Shown here in pieces: positions 22,101 through 33,176 of a DNA stretch of 64,000 nucleotides. The notes beneath the pieces were generated by a model that saw nothing but the letters and a program-made list of their open reading frames with translations, was not told the origin of the DNA and searched no databases. The stretch is taken from the NCBI GenBank assembly GCA_038025085.1, contig CM076143.1, positions 37,842,501 through 37,906,500 on the forward strand. Reading direction: 5' to 3'. The translations under genes and the position numbers were made by a program. Numbering within the stretch: the stretch's first letter is position 1; every line of letters begins with the position of its first letter. The DNA is from Tetragonia tetragonoides. Its lineage: Eukaryota; Streptophyta; Magnoliopsida; Caryophyllales; Aizoaceae.

Positions 22101-24335
22101 GTAATACAAGCCTCTAATTACCTAATATGTATTATATCTAATCTATCAACTAATTTTTATGCATATCTGTCATGTGTAAGGTTAAGATAAGGGAGCTGCA
22201 ATTGCAAGAGTTAAGAGCAAGAATGTTCTCCAACTGTAACTGTATAGTACATGGTATCCTTGCAAAACTCTCCAACTTGAAGGCGGTATGACCATATGAG
22301 AGCCCTGGAAATTTTCGAATTGTGTCGTCATAATTCAGTTTGGTATGAACATGATGTAAGTTGAACTGTGGATTTTCATTAATTGTGTCTGCATGCAATG
22401 CAGATGTTCTACCAGTAACTGGTTATTTGTAATACATATCTAGCATATGTTCTCCTTACTGAAGTGTATTTGTACACTCTTTTGTTAGTTTCATATGCGT
22501 TTGGGATGCTAAGCAGCATCAGCAGTAGAGATATGGAAAACTCTTCATATTTGAAATGGTTTCTTACTTGCCACACATTTGAAAATAAGAGTTGACTATT
22601 GACTGATAAGTAATAGTATAGAACTATAGCAAGGCTGCATTCTGCTGCTTTAAACAACTTAGACTTCAATGAGACCAAGAACATGTTGAAGTGGAAGCAA
22701 TTTAATCAAACACTTACGTTGTGAACATGTTATTGTATAGAGTAAGGTCAAAGTGTGTTTAACCGGGGGTTGTCCCCGAGTCCATCAAATCAAGCCTGGG
22801 TGATCCGGGATGTTCCCATCACCCTGTGTAGTATATTGTCAAGTGCTTAGTATAATAAAGTTTAGGCCCGTGGTTTTTTTTTTCCTTCGGGTTCAAGGAG
22901 GGGTTTTTCATGGGAATATAGCATGTTCTTTAGTAGTAAATGGTTTAGTATTTCTATACTTTCGTATGCGTTATAGTATAGTTGAATACCCTATCAAGTG
23001 GTGTCTAAGTAAGGAGAAAAGCCCAACAAAAGAGTAATTTTTTAAAAATTAATTATCAAAAACATGTTGGTTGTAGTATGTCGGAAATTGATTTTGTACT
23101 TGTTTTGTCCTTTGGTTGGCTGATTTGCCTTTTGTTTGCTTTGAGTCCTTTGACGTCACTTTCGCAAGCATATAAGCTCAATCGGTAGAGCACCGTGCAA
23201 TTGCGCATCAGGTGTGGGTTTGAACCCCATTTGTTGACACAACAAGAAAACCATTTTCAGTATATAGAAAACAGCATGAGCACTGTGAAAATTTCTGCCC
23301 ATGATCTATTTGCATGGGTTCAGGGTTGTGATTACTAATTAGTTGTTGAATGGTTTTCTCTTACCTCCTGCCATGAAGTTGTGCCACCCAAATACTTTTG
23401 CAAACTGAAAATTGCAGGAATTAGTTAAGAATCTCAACATGAGATGATATGATCATGGAACAGTCATAACTCATATGCATTAGACTTAGGATGTGTTGGC
23501 TTTATAACTTAACCATACTCTTTAGTTACAACCATGCAAATTGCATCGTTGATTGAGTGTGCTATCCTAAGTTCAGGATGCCTAAAAATGACTGCATTGC
23601 ATTACTAGCAAGTAACGAGACATTAGTTTGCTTGTATAAGATTTCCTACTTAGTACTTACCAGCTTACTGATGCATAGAACATGGCAATTATGAGGAAAT
23701 CAAGTAACCTTTTGTCAAGGTTTAGCAAAAAAAAAAAAAAAAAAAAAAAAGAAACCTTTTGTCATGTGTTGCTTCTTAATCTGTTTGCTCAACCAATTCT
23801 ATTTCTATTGGTATATTTCATACTAATATGCTACCATTCCAAATACATGAATAAAAATTCAGCAGAGAGCTTTTCTGTCGTCCAAAATTCCTACTAGGAA
23901 TTCAATTTCACTATTTAGTTTTGTAGCCTATGTTGGACAGTTGGACTTCAACCAATGTTCTTGTGCAATAGCAAAATGCTCTTAAGTTAGTCTATTTTGA
24001 CCATGTCAAATGTATAGATGAACAAAGATTCTTTTGTGCTGGTTTCATATATGATCAGGAGCTTCTGTTCTTAGCCCAAAGAAATTGCTTTGAATTTCCA
24101 AGAAATTAATCAGAGTTTCTACGAAACTAGTGTTTGGTCCGGCTTTTATTTCTTAGGTCCATAAATAGTTTGAGAAGTTGGGTCATCCAGTCACTCTTTA
24201 ATGTTGACTTTTCGATTAAGATGGATAGATAAGATCTCCTAGCAGTAATACGTAACAACTTGCATATACTTTGAAAATTTGGAACTATTTGTCCGAAAAA
24301 TTTAAAAAAAAAGAAAAGAAAAAGAAAATTTGAAT
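22101..24335. other. No gene recognised; probable F-box 3' region and decayed repeats
   Basis: No further F-box exon was identified. Around 22740-22930 there is a patch (AGGCCCGTGG, T run, CTTCGGGTTCAAGG) like the inner part of Copia LTRs, probably an old LTR remnant. A tRNA-like segment lies at 23168-23240 and a 24-bp A run at about 23727-23750. Confidence 0.5.
23168..23240 (+). repeat. tRNA-like segment (SINE head or tRNA pseudogene)
   Basis: AAGCTCAATCGGTAGAGCA resembles a tRNA D-arm with A box, and GTGGGTTTGAACCCCA a T-arm with B box, at normal spacing. The acceptor ends do not pair and the anticodon stem is poor, so it is not a functional tRNA. It is likely a decayed tRNA-derived SINE head or tRNA pseudogene. 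No tail or TSD was seen. Confidence 0.45.
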
Positions 24336-24832
24336 TAGGGTTGCACACAGGTTCAAGATCGGACCGGACTGCACCGAACCGGAATTCGAGATATCTTTGG
24401 ACTTAAGAGTGGACTTGAAACATTCAGGTGTCGGACCAGACCTTAGACGAGACCAGACCGGAAAATATTACTTTTGTGAACTTTTTTCCTCACAAATTTA
24501 TGCCGATTTAAAAAACTTTTATACAAAATCTAACCTCAATAACAACAACTCAATAAGTATCCCGTCGAGTGCGGAATTTGAAGAGGTATAAATGTACGTA
24601 ACTTTACCTCTGTCTAGTTGTCAACTTAAAGAAAAAATAATAATTTTTCTTATCAGGCCCAAACAGGTCCAGACACGTCTGTTCACATTTTGGGTCGAAC
24701 CAAACTGAAAACCCGGAATCTAAAATTTGAATGACCAAGAATCAGACCGATTCTAACAGGTTCAAGTTAAGTTCGATCTATTCAGATCAGGCCCTGTTCA
24801 AAATTCAGGCCTGGACCGATATTTCAGCTCTA
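24336..24832. mobile_element. Candidate hAT-like MITE rich in CCGGACCG motifs
   Basis: It starts TAGGGTTGCACACAGG and ends ATTTCAGCTCTA (inverted TAGAGCTGAAAT). It is filled with CGGACCGGA-like motifs in opposite orientations at its two ends, the same design as the confirmed hAT elements here. The adjacent 8-mers share only ATTT, so the TSD is not established. Confidence 0.45.
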
Positions 24833-24854
24833 ATTTCCAAATGTTGTTTGATTT

Positions 24855-25395
24855 GGGTACCAATCTTGGGTAAATAAACATAAGGCAACCCAAAATTAAG
24901 GCCCACTAAAAACTTATTCTGAGAATCTTATGAAGCTACAGCTCTACAGTCTACAATACAAAGAACACCAGAGACGGCAATTGGGTATGCTGTCTTCTTT
25001 TCTTTTCTTTTTTTTTTTCTCTTATTTCCTTTATTTTTCTTTCCGTATTTTAAAAAATGACATCTTTTTTTTTCCTTTTTTTTAATAAAAATTTCTTTTT
25101 TAAACATAAATATAAAAGACTTTTGATTCAACCTCCCACTCCCCGCCAAAAACTCTTTTTTCTCTACCTCTACCCACCACTTCCATTCTCTCTCTCCACC
25201 TTCAGCCATCGGCCGGTGCCATTGCCGCTTTCGATCGAAGATAATATTCAACATAATACCATACTACTTCACGTACGGAGTTAGGCAAAAAAAAATAAAA
25301 CGCACGGTTTAAACGAATCTTGATATAGCATTGCTTCAAGGAGTAGTACTACTTGCATTGCTGTAGTTTATGGTGAGTTCTCCTTCTAAATTAGT
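24855..25395 (+). promoter_or_regulatory. LCB1-type upstream and leader region, copy B
   Basis: Homologous to 2985-3812 and 49788-50185. Shared pieces are ACCCAAAATTAAGGCCCACT, poly-T/CT tracts, TATAAAAGACTTTTGATTCA, CTCTCTCTCCACCTTCAGCC and GGCCGGTGCCATTGCCGCTTT, then a stretch near AGCATTGCTTCAAGGA shared only with copy C. It lies upstream of the LCB1 exon-1 copies at 27.4-28.2 kb in the same orientation. I infer it is the ancestral promoter and 5' UTR. No translation start was assigned. Confidence 0.6.
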
Positions 25396-25447
25396 ACTCC
25401 TTTTGTTTCATAGTGTATGGCATATTTTGATTTGGCATGTAGATTAA

Positions 25448-25561
25448 GGGCTCGTTCTTTTCAACTGGAATTGGTAACTGGGAAAAAATGGACAAAACTG
25501 GTGAAAACTGGAAAAAAATTGGGAGAAACGGGGAAAAACTGAAAATTATTTAATTTTCACT

Positions 25562-25641
<80 letters not shown>

Positions 25642-25739
25642 AATTTTACTAATAAATACTATTTTTATTATTATTTCTACTATTATTAGTATTATTATTA
25701 TTATATTATAATAATAATAAAACTAATAACAATAACTAA

Positions 25740-25800
<61 letters not shown>

Positions 25801-25959
25801 TTTAATGATTATGCTAATAATAATAATTATACTAACAACAACAATAACAACAACAACAACAACAATAATAATAATAATAAAAAATAATAATAATAACAAT
25901 TATTTTTATTATTATTATAATTATTAATACATATTATTATTATTATTATTAATTATTAC

Positions 25960-25992
<33 letters not shown>

Positions 25993-26114
25993 CATTATTA
26001 TTTAAACTTGACAAAACTGGACGAAACTAAATTTTGTAACTAATAACTGATAAAAACTGGGCAAAACTGAACAAAATTGGACAAAACTTAAAACCAGTTG
26101 AAAAGAACATCCCC
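25448..26114. mobile_element. PIF/Harbinger (Tourist-like) MITE with an expanded AAT/ATT core
   Basis: The left terminus GGGCTCGTTCTTTTCAACTGG and the inverted right terminus GGGGATGTTCTTTTCAACTGG match at most positions. TAA flanks both (25445-25447 and 26115-26117). AAACTGG-type motifs fill both arms. The centre, about 25560-26010, is almost entirely AAT or ATT repeats in both orientations, so it can fold back on itself. No ORF. Confidence 0.88.
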
Positions 26115-26154
26115 TAAGTTAACTTTAAAATTAATACAAAGAATTGATAAATTG

Positions 26155-26560
26155 ACTAGTACTCTTAAAAATCAGCAACAGCATCCTCAACACATGTTAC
26201 ACTTGACAAGTTCACAAGTGAATCCATTATAGGCAGTGACATCTTTCTGAGGCATTTCATCGAACAGCTGTTGGACACAGCCAATCTAACCCAAGTTAGA
26301 ATACTTAACATTAGTAGACTTACACACATTACCATCAAACTCCATCCCACATTTTACACTAAACCCATGAACCTCCAACTCTCATTTATAAGACTACAAC
26401 CCCTTTTCTCTCACCTCCCCAAACCAATAACACACTTAATTCTCCTAAAGTTTCCACCTTTTGCATAATTATAAGCTTTAATCATCAAAGTATAGATGAA
26501 CAAAGATGAGTCTTTAACATAACTATCCCAAAGTTTCTCACAAATTCTTCTACTCTTTTT
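26155..26560 (-). pseudogene. PPR-like gene fragment, copy B
   Basis: The minus strand reads with interruptions as a pentatricopeptide-repeat-like piece: FIYTLMIKAYNYAKGGNF, then GNVCKS, then QQLFDEMPQKDVTAYNGF and EDAVADF. LFDEMP-x-KDV is a typical PPR motif of plant organelle RNA-binding proteins. Stops and frame changes separate the blocks, and only one or two repeats survive. The same fragment occurs at 57430-57870 in copy C, so it was present before duplication. Confidence 0.5.
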
Positions 26561-26772
26561 TCCAGTTTTATTGGTAAAAACATTGTTTCTTGGTACAAAA
26601 CACTACCAATCGTGAAACATTTGAAGAGTTTGAGATTTATATCAACAAATCAAAACTAGAGAGAGAAAATATTTTTCCTTGGCAGTTCCATCTCCCATTT
26701 AGAAAGTCCATTAATTTTCCCAACATTGCAATTCAAAACGTCCTTTACCCTCTTCTTTATGTGTCAAAAAAT

Positions 26773-26783
26773 GTCCTACATTG
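26773..26783 (+). promoter_or_regulatory. Upstream sequence element of 7SL copy B
   Basis: GTCCTACATTG resembles the plant snRNA/7SL upstream element RTCCCACATCG with two changes. It lies 24 bp before the TATA box, the spacing used by Pol III in plants. Confidence 0.75.
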
Positions 26784-26807
26784 AACATAAATAAAACAAT
26801 CCTATTG

Positions 26808-26815
26808 TTTATAAG
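26808..26815 (+). promoter_or_regulatory. TATA box of 7SL copy B
   Basis: TTTATAAG begins 30 bp before the inferred RNA start at 26838, as in plant Pol III U6/7SL promoters. Confidence 0.75.
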
Positions 26816-26837
26816 TGATTGCGAGAGATGACTTATT

Positions 26838-27141
26838 GCCGAGCTGGATAGCATCAGCTTGTAACTCGAGCGAGGGCATTAAAGTGGTTGGACATGACTC
26901 TGGTTTGCTTGGTAGAGCCAATGGCATGCGACTCTCTGTTCTGCCCATTCCAAGCTGAGAGTTGGCCGCGTGAGTTGGGCGAAGGCCTGGCCCAAACGGT
27001 TCCTAGAGTGGAGGGCATCGCGCCAGGCTGGTTTCACAGAGCAGCGCATACTTCCCGCTCTTGGAAGTGGAAGGATAACGGGCCGGTGAATCCTTGGCCC
27101 ATTAGTACCCTGTAGACCGAGCTCACTTGGACAACCACGTT
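26838..27141 (+). ncRNA. 7SL (SRP) RNA gene, copy B
   Basis: This is the RNA scaffold of the signal recognition particle, which carries ribosomes making secretory proteins to the ER. It is about 304 nt, the usual plant length. The start GCCGAGCTGG and the TGTAAC motif with GAGCGAGGGC form the Alu-domain region bound by SRP9/14. GTGGTTG near the 5' domain pairs exactly with CAACCAC at the 3' end (helix 5). The SRP54-binding hairpin is intact: CCAGG, a short loop, then AGCAGCGC. A run of nine T at 27140-27148 is a Pol III terminator. An upstream element and TATA box are correctly spaced. A few bases depart from the plant consensus as I remember it, so it may be a weak or pseudogene copy. This copy looks better preserved than copy C. 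Confidence 0.85.
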
Positions 27142-27148
27142 TTTTTTT
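27140..27148 (+). terminator. Pol III T-run terminator of 7SL copy B
   Basis: Nine consecutive T immediately after the conserved 7SL 3' end. Confidence 0.8.
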
Positions 27149-27436
27149 ATGTTTGGTCGTATGCCTGATCATCACCTATGGTTCTTTTATGCACTTGTTT
27201 GTGTGAAGGAGAAAAAACTATGTGTAACTAATGAAATTCCATTGAACAAGGCCTAATTGATTTTCCCCTGATTCAACTCGATAGAGCAACAAAAACTCAA
27301 ATCAGGCGGCCTAAAATTCCTAGTCTTTACTTTAATGCAACATCAATCATAACATAAATAATCTTCTTTGGTTTTGTTTTTGGCAGGAGTTCGTAGCACA
27401 AGTGAAGTGCCACACATTTATATAAGTATAAAAACA

Positions 27437-28204
27437 CAATGATAACATTGAAGGATTAATGAAAGAAGCAGCGAGAGATTTACTGCTACAACCAGTAACA
27501 AATTGGGTGAAATTATGAGCATCTAAAATTGCTCGTGCTGGTGTTTTTGGAGTGCAGATTGGGGACATTCACTCATATATTGAGAACATTATCCTCTCAT
27601 ATTTTTGGTATCCTTGGTTGGCATTAGGAATCATGTATGTTTATTTTATGTGGAAACTAATCATGCACGCTTTGATTGAGCATCGTCTGTGTATGGAAGA
27701 TCTTCTTCATGTGATGGTCCCTAATTTAATATTTTGTATATTTTCACTATATGTTAAGCTATTGCTCTATACTCTAAAGTCCCAAATTCATGTTTACATT
27801 TGATATTTTGTAACTTTTTCTATACATACACGCATGACAAACACAGTCTCCCTTCTAAAAAAATAAAATAAAATAAAATAAAATTTGCATAAGTACACAG
27901 TCATGTGCTAAATAGCTATCAAAAAATGCACTAAATAGCTATCAAGATGCACTAAATAGCTATCAACATTCACTCATATATTGAGAATATTATCCTCTCA
28001 TATTTTTGGTATCCTTGGTTGGCATTAGGAATCATGTATGTTTATTTTGTGTGGAAACTAATCATGCACGCTTTGATTGAGCATCGTCTGTGTATGGAAG
28101 ATCTTCTTCATGTGATGGTCCCTAATTTAATCTTTTGTATATTTTCACTATATGTTAAGCTATTGCTCTATACTCTAGAGTCCCAAATTCATGTTTACAT
28201 TTGA
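27437..28204 (+). pseudogene. LCB1: LCB1 exon-1 fragment, copy B, tandemly duplicated
   Basis: The first part of LCB1 (see 1334-2787 for its role) begins near 27437 with GLMKEAARDLLLQPVTNW, meets an in-frame TGA, then ASKIARAGVFGVQIGDI and the membrane segment WLALGIMYVYFVWKLI. Similarity to copies A and C ends near 27725, before the exon's 3' edge and splice donor. From 27966 most of this exon is repeated (period 401 bp), again open as a short ORF ending at 28204. No later exon follows. Two copies of a truncated exon cannot encode the enzyme subunit. Confidence 0.82.
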
Positions 28205-28373
28205 TATTTTGTAACTTTTTCTATACATACACGCATGACAAACACAGTCTTCCTTCTAAACAAATAAAATAAAATAAAATAAAATTTGCAGACGTACACA
28301 GTCATGTGCTAAATAGCTATCACAAGATGCACTACATAGCTATCAAGATGCACTAAATAGCTATCAAGATGCA
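27565..28373 (+). repeat. 401-bp tandem duplication with 21-bp sub-repeats
   Basis: Unit 1 is 27565-27965 and unit 2 is 27966 to about 28373. Each starts ACATTCACTCATATATTGAG and ends in three or four copies of a 21-bp motif (GCACTAAATAGCTATCAAGAT). The units differ by only a few bases, so the duplication is recent. The 21-bp motif at the junction may have promoted it. Confidence 0.88.
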
Positions 28374-29416
28374 CTAATAAATTTAATAACTCTCTAAATG
28401 AAAGACTTCTCGTCCATATTGATAACTCAACTTCTGTTTACTTCCTCCTCTATTTTGATAACTCAACTTCTATTTCCCTCCTGTATTGCAACTGTACATT
28501 GCTTTTCCTCAACTTTCAATGCTTTTAATTCATAAAATACTATACTAAAATCCGGCATTGAGTTCTTCTCCTATTTAAATATACATTGGACACTGTATTT
28601 TACAACTCCCAACTTACAATTTAGGGAAAAAAAACCTCATACATATTAGATATTACTTTTGATTCACCAGTTCTAGTTTGAAAGCCCGTGTGATGTACCT
28701 ATTGAGTGAAATGTCTCTACATGTCCCAATATATTTATTCGTGGTGAAATTAAAACTTGTTAGCACAATGCTAATCTACTATTAATAAACCTCCAAGAAG
28801 ACCAAGCAAATACTTTGATTTAAAATCATCCCAATTATAATCGAGATGCCCTCGTAAAAAACAAAAACTAATCTAGAAATTTTATCTCCAATAGCTCATA
28901 TCTCCAATAATTTCAATTTATTTGTATATTGAAAGAGAAGATAAAATTAAGGAAATCCATACAATCTGTTAATGAACTTTCAATTGCACTTCTAAACAAA
29001 GTACACTATCATTATGTAAGATGGACGTCCTTGAATCAATACAACAACTATTGTTAATAAAACTTGTAGGCGGTAGGCATAACACTTTTACAATAATACG
29101 CTCAACTAATAATAGCCTGTATACCAAAATATAATCCAATAAATCAAATTTATAATTTTCGATTATACCTAATAATGAGAAGAACACAAAAAATTACTTC
29201 AAATTTCAATTATACCTAATAATGAGGAGAACATAAAATATTAGGATAAACCAAAAAATTATTTCAAATTCAACTTTTACAATATCAAAACCTGCACATA
29301 CGAACAAAATGATCAATTAGTATAATGATAATTTATTAGTCTAGTTTACAACTTTATATAGTTTATACTGAAAGGTATGTACGTAATATATGAAAATATA
29401 CACTGTAAAGAGAAGG
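28374..29416. other. No gene seen; AT-rich
   Basis: Very AT-rich sequence without recognised exon or bounded element up to the TRIM insertion site. Confidence 0.6.
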
Positions 29417-29421
29417 GTGTA

Positions 29422-29609
29422 TGATAAAATATAATAGGCTTATAATATTGCTCCAAGCACAATTAATATATCCTAGATATACTAGTTTCCTAAATACATT
29501 AGATCACTAGTATAATATCCTAAACATATAATATCATATATATCTTGTTTCCTAAATAGATGGGGAAAATATATTCTCATAATATTTTTCCGATATCATA
29601 TCTATAACA
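29422..29609 (-). repeat. TRIM 3' LTR
   Basis: 188 bp, about 97% identical by eye to 30235-30422. Confidence 0.94.
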
Positions 29610-30222
29610 CCCTCCCGCAATCGTAGCGGCAGGGCATTACGAATGCTATGATTGGAACAATACAATACATAGTGTCCTTGTCTTCGGTGAGTCCTCGATC
29701 TACACGATCGAGTCTTCACAATTCATTGGTCAGTGAGTACTCGATCTGCGCGATCAAGTCTTCACAAGTAATTAAACGGTGAATCTTCGATCTGTCCGTC
29801 GAATCTTCACATATCATCAAGTAGGGAGAAGTCAACTTCTTGTCGCTACCTCCAATACTTTCAAATCGGTGCCATTCATGGTCGTCGATCAATTTCATTA
29901 TCATCATCAAGGTGATCTTGTATATCACATGAACACCTTTTTTTTATCTACTGCTGCAAAAACGGGCAGTAGCTCCGCCATCTTTTAAAGCCCACTGCAT
30001 GCGAGTCTTCATTCATCATAACCATTAATTAATGCCATATTGGATTACTTTAGATCCATCAATAGTGCCGTGGAAGGCCATCATATCAAAGGGGAAAAAA
30101 AAACTTTAAATCAAGTAGGTTGGTCTTGGGATCGATGTTTGGGGTTGTCCGGTGGCCGACGGACAACAGTCCTCCACCGGCATAGCGGAAGCTTTTGTGT
30201 TTAGGTTCTCAGGATCGAACAA

Positions 30223-30234
30223 GCTCTGATACCA
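30223..30234 (-). other. TRIM primer binding site (tRNA-iMet)
   Basis: Minus strand TGGTATCAGAGC, directly adjoining the 5' LTR. Confidence 0.93.
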
Positions 30235-30422
30235 TGATAAAATATAATAGGCTTATAATATTGCTCCAAGCATAATTAATATATCCTAAATATACTAATT
30301 TCCTAAATACATTAGATCACTAGTATAATATCCTAAACATATAATATCATATATATCTTGTTTCCTCAATAGATGGGGAAAATATATTCTCATAATATTT
30401 TCCCGATATCATATCTCTAACA
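30235..30422 (-). repeat. TRIM 5' LTR
   Basis: 188 bp, partner of 29422-29609, flanked by the TSD GTGTA. Confidence 0.94.
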
Positions 30423-30427
30423 GTGTA

Positions 30428-31437
30428 TGTGATCCTTCTATAACAAAGCACACATTCGTACAAAGTTACTCATCCATCATTGCAATAATATATAGAGCTA
30501 TTAGTAGTAGCAAGTAGTTTGGGCATGATAAAGAAACACAAACAAAAAATATACAGATATGAGCATATTGAGTAAACAAATGATTAATAGGAAAAAGCAA
30601 GGGGTGGGGGTTTTGCATACTGAGAACCTAATCAGAGTGGGAGTTGAGACTTGGGAGATTATAATTGAGTTTGAAAAACAATCCAATTGTTTTATAAGAA
30701 ATAGAAGAAAGGTGAGACTAATTAGAAAGGAAGCGTTTTAATACTACCTAACTTATGATTCTTAGTGTTTGGTCAGATACGTTTTGCTCGTTTAATAGAT
30801 TATTACTATAGGGTATGATAATCAAGCTTAACTCCTTTTCTATTCTCTTAGTAAAAAAACAAAAAAACAAAAAACCAATATTACACTAACCAATCCTTCC
30901 AATATTGCTGTAGTTTGCCACTGATTCTATCTTTTATGTTTTTGTGTTGAGAGACAACACCTAAGATTGATTGTATTTTATCAAAAAAAAAAGAAGAAAA
31001 AGATTGATTGTATTTTATCAAAAAAAAGAAGATGGATTGTAAGCTTGTAGCATGAGGGATTGAGTGGGCAATGATCATGTAAAGTACGGATATTCACGAG
31101 TATTAGATTGTTGTTTGAGATAGAAAAGTAGCAATCCAAATATTTACTAAAAACGATTTCACCTCTATCAAGAGTATCAACCAAACAAATCTATTTTGCA
31201 AAAACTGATTTTTTAAACTAGAAACCAAACAACTGATTTTGATCAATTAAAAACAAAAATGACAAAATCGTTACCAAACACCACCAGTTTTTGTAATTAT
31301 TTAATTTGTTTAGATGATGCTTCAAACTCGATTGTTTGACATTATTTACGGATAATGGCGCATTGTTATAATTATCGATTGAGTGGCACACCTCATTGCT
31401 CTTGAATAATACCTTCTTTATATGTTTTATATATATA
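30428..31437. other. No gene seen
   Basis: AT-rich intergenic sequence. A short duplicated phrase, GATTGATTGTATTTTATCAA plus an A run, occurs twice at about 30965-31022. No exon was recognised. Confidence 0.55.
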
Positions 31438-31692
31438 CTCCCTCCGTCCCTCTCTTATCTTCTTACTTGACTTTGCACAATCTTCAAGATGGTACTTTGA
31501 CCATTAATAACTTTAATTATATAGATATAATTATATTAAAAAATTGATATTGTGAAAATATAATCTCTAATGAATCTAAGAAATGTATTTTGATATTATA
31601 TTTCTTTATATATTTTTCATAAATTAATGGTCAATATTTATAAAGTTTGACTCAAAAAGTCAAATGAGAAGATAAGAGAGGAACGGAGGGAA
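31438..31692. mobile_element. Stowaway MITE (second copy)
   Basis: 255 bp. The left end CTCCCTCCGTCCCTCTC and the inverted right end TTCCCTCCGTTCCTCTC are flanked by TA on each side. The interior shares TTGACCATTAATAACT-like wording with the MITE at 18274, so it is a related family. No ORF. Confidence 0.9.
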
Positions 31693-31694
31693 TA

Positions 31695-32475
31695 TTATAT
31701 ATGCATCTCGATCTAAAGTACTTTTCGATGCGAATTTGATGGTATAAAAATTATATTTTTTTGAGATGTGTTGATTAAGTTACTATATTTGATTTCAAAT
31801 ATTTACAGAGATCTAGTATAACACTTATAAAATTCTAGAAGTCTTTTACAATTCAAGAATCCTAAATAGTAGATATAGTAAGGCATAGCAATGTGCTTTG
31901 CAGTTTCGATTTTCGAAAGCCCTTTAAGAAAACGCGGTGGCCGTTAATGGAGACCGAGGGTTTTATTTTACAATGTGAATTGTGAAATAGTGGGCAGTGC
32001 CTTTGTTAGGGGACAGGGCATTGACTCCCCATAATTACGGAAGAAATTAGTAAGAAAGCAGTGAATTTGCAAGATTGAATTCAAAAGTTGTGTTGCCGAC
32101 CCCTTAAAAAATATCGAGTTTTGCTTTTTGTCCAAAAAATAGAGGAGAAAGTAGAACATAATGGACCAAAGTACCTTAAAAAAATTACTCGTACATGTAT
32201 TATTAGGCTATATCGATCTGAAGCGCGTACAGTACCTTCCCACATTTTTCTCTAATACGTCTCACTCTCTCTTCCTTTTTCATGTACTTTCCCTTTGATA
32301 AAATTGACAATTGCTAGGAAATTTCACTAATTCATTTATAATTTCACTAATTCATTTATAATTTCACCACCACTTCTTATCCAATGAAATAAAATAAAAT
32401 AAAATAAGAGAAAGAATTTTACCGCCTTTCCAATGCCCTTTAAATCCCTAGTGCATTTATAGCATAAAATCTCGA
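31695..32475. other. No gene seen
   Basis: AT-rich. One short direct repeat, AATTTCACTAATTCATTTAT, occurs twice at about 32318-32359. No coding or RNA feature recognised. Confidence 0.55.
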
Positions 32476-32483
32476 CTCAAATA

Positions 32484-32995
32484 TAGGGATGGCAATTAAG
32501 TCCGAATCCGATCCTTTAGGCCAAAAAAATCCGAACCGAATCGGATTTTGAGCGGATTCGAATGTTGTGTGAAATCCGCCAAAATCCGATCCCCACCTCC
32601 GAATCCGATCCGAATATCAGATTATTTTTGATATTTAAAAAAAAAAAGGAGCACTACATCCTTAATATATTTGAATTAAGTATATATGTTCACCTTTGTT
32701 TGTATCTTAAATCCTTAATATATATACCATATTTATTTTTGTTGAGTTAGCAATTAGCTATTTAGTATATCTTATATATGTTCACATTTAAATAAAAAAA
32801 ATGGAAGTAAGTCGAGTAAACGGATCGGAGGTGGATCGGATTCGGAGGTTACCAACTCCGAATAGTTTCGGATTCGGATCCTCACTAATCGGAGGTTATT
32901 CGGATTCGGAGTTGAATTTAGAATCCGTTATTAGTATTCGGAGCGGATTCAGATTTAGCATAATCCGATCCGAATCCGATCCATTGCCATCCCCA
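32484..32995. mobile_element. hAT-type MITE with CGGATTCGGA subterminal repeats
   Basis: 512 bp, starting TAGGGATGGCAAT and ending ATTGCCATCCCCA (inverted TGGGGATGGCAAT). The 8-mers CTCAAATA (32476-32483) and CTCAAAGA (32996-33003) form a TSD with one mismatch. Both arms carry many TCCGAATCCGATCC-type motifs. No transposase. Confidence 0.88.
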
Positions 32996-33176
32996 CTCAA
33001 AGATCAATCAAACACCCAATTTTATTACCAACTTTGCTCGTTTTATCTGGGAGTACAAAGATCCCCCCACATCTTGAATACAAATTCTTTCTACTTGTAC
33101 TACCTATTATGGGATTCCTTGTTCCATTTTTTTCCCCAAACAATCTTGCTTTTGTACAATTATCCTCTACTTGTAC

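Larger units (their letters stand above)
29422..30422 (-). mobile_element. TRIM (terminal-repeat retrotransposon in miniature), complete
   Basis: 1,001 bp with two 188-bp LTRs (29422-29609 and 30235-30422) that begin TG and end CA, and a perfect 5-bp TSD GTGTA at 29417-29421 and 30423-30427. On the minus strand the 5' LTR (right copy) is followed at once by TGGTATCAGAGC (30234-30223), a tRNA-iMet primer site. GGGAGGG (29610-29616) precedes the other LTR as polypurine tract. The 625-bp interior holds no recognisable protein; a 70-residue minus-strand frame at 29716-29928 matches nothing I know. It depends on another element's enzymes. The LTRs differ at about six sites. Confidence 0.95.

Noticed and set aside
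23168..23240. Functional tRNA gene
   Set aside because: The acceptor stem does not pair and the anticodon stem is poor. Kept only as a tRNA-like repeat.
24327..24840. 8-bp TSD for the hAT-like element
   Set aside because: Flanking 8-mers agree only in ATTT, so the element is listed as a candidate only.
25560..26010. CRISPR-like or satellite array
   Set aside because: It is a plain AAT/ATT microsatellite inside a MITE and has no spacers.
26879..27175. ORFs of 75 and 98 codons on opposite strands
   Set aside because: They lie over the 7SL RNA gene, and the RNA motifs explain the GC-rich open sequence.
29422..30422. Retrozyme (hammerhead-bearing small retrotransposon)
   Set aside because: Size and PBS fit, but no hammerhead core (CTGATGA with GAAA) was seen in the LTRs.
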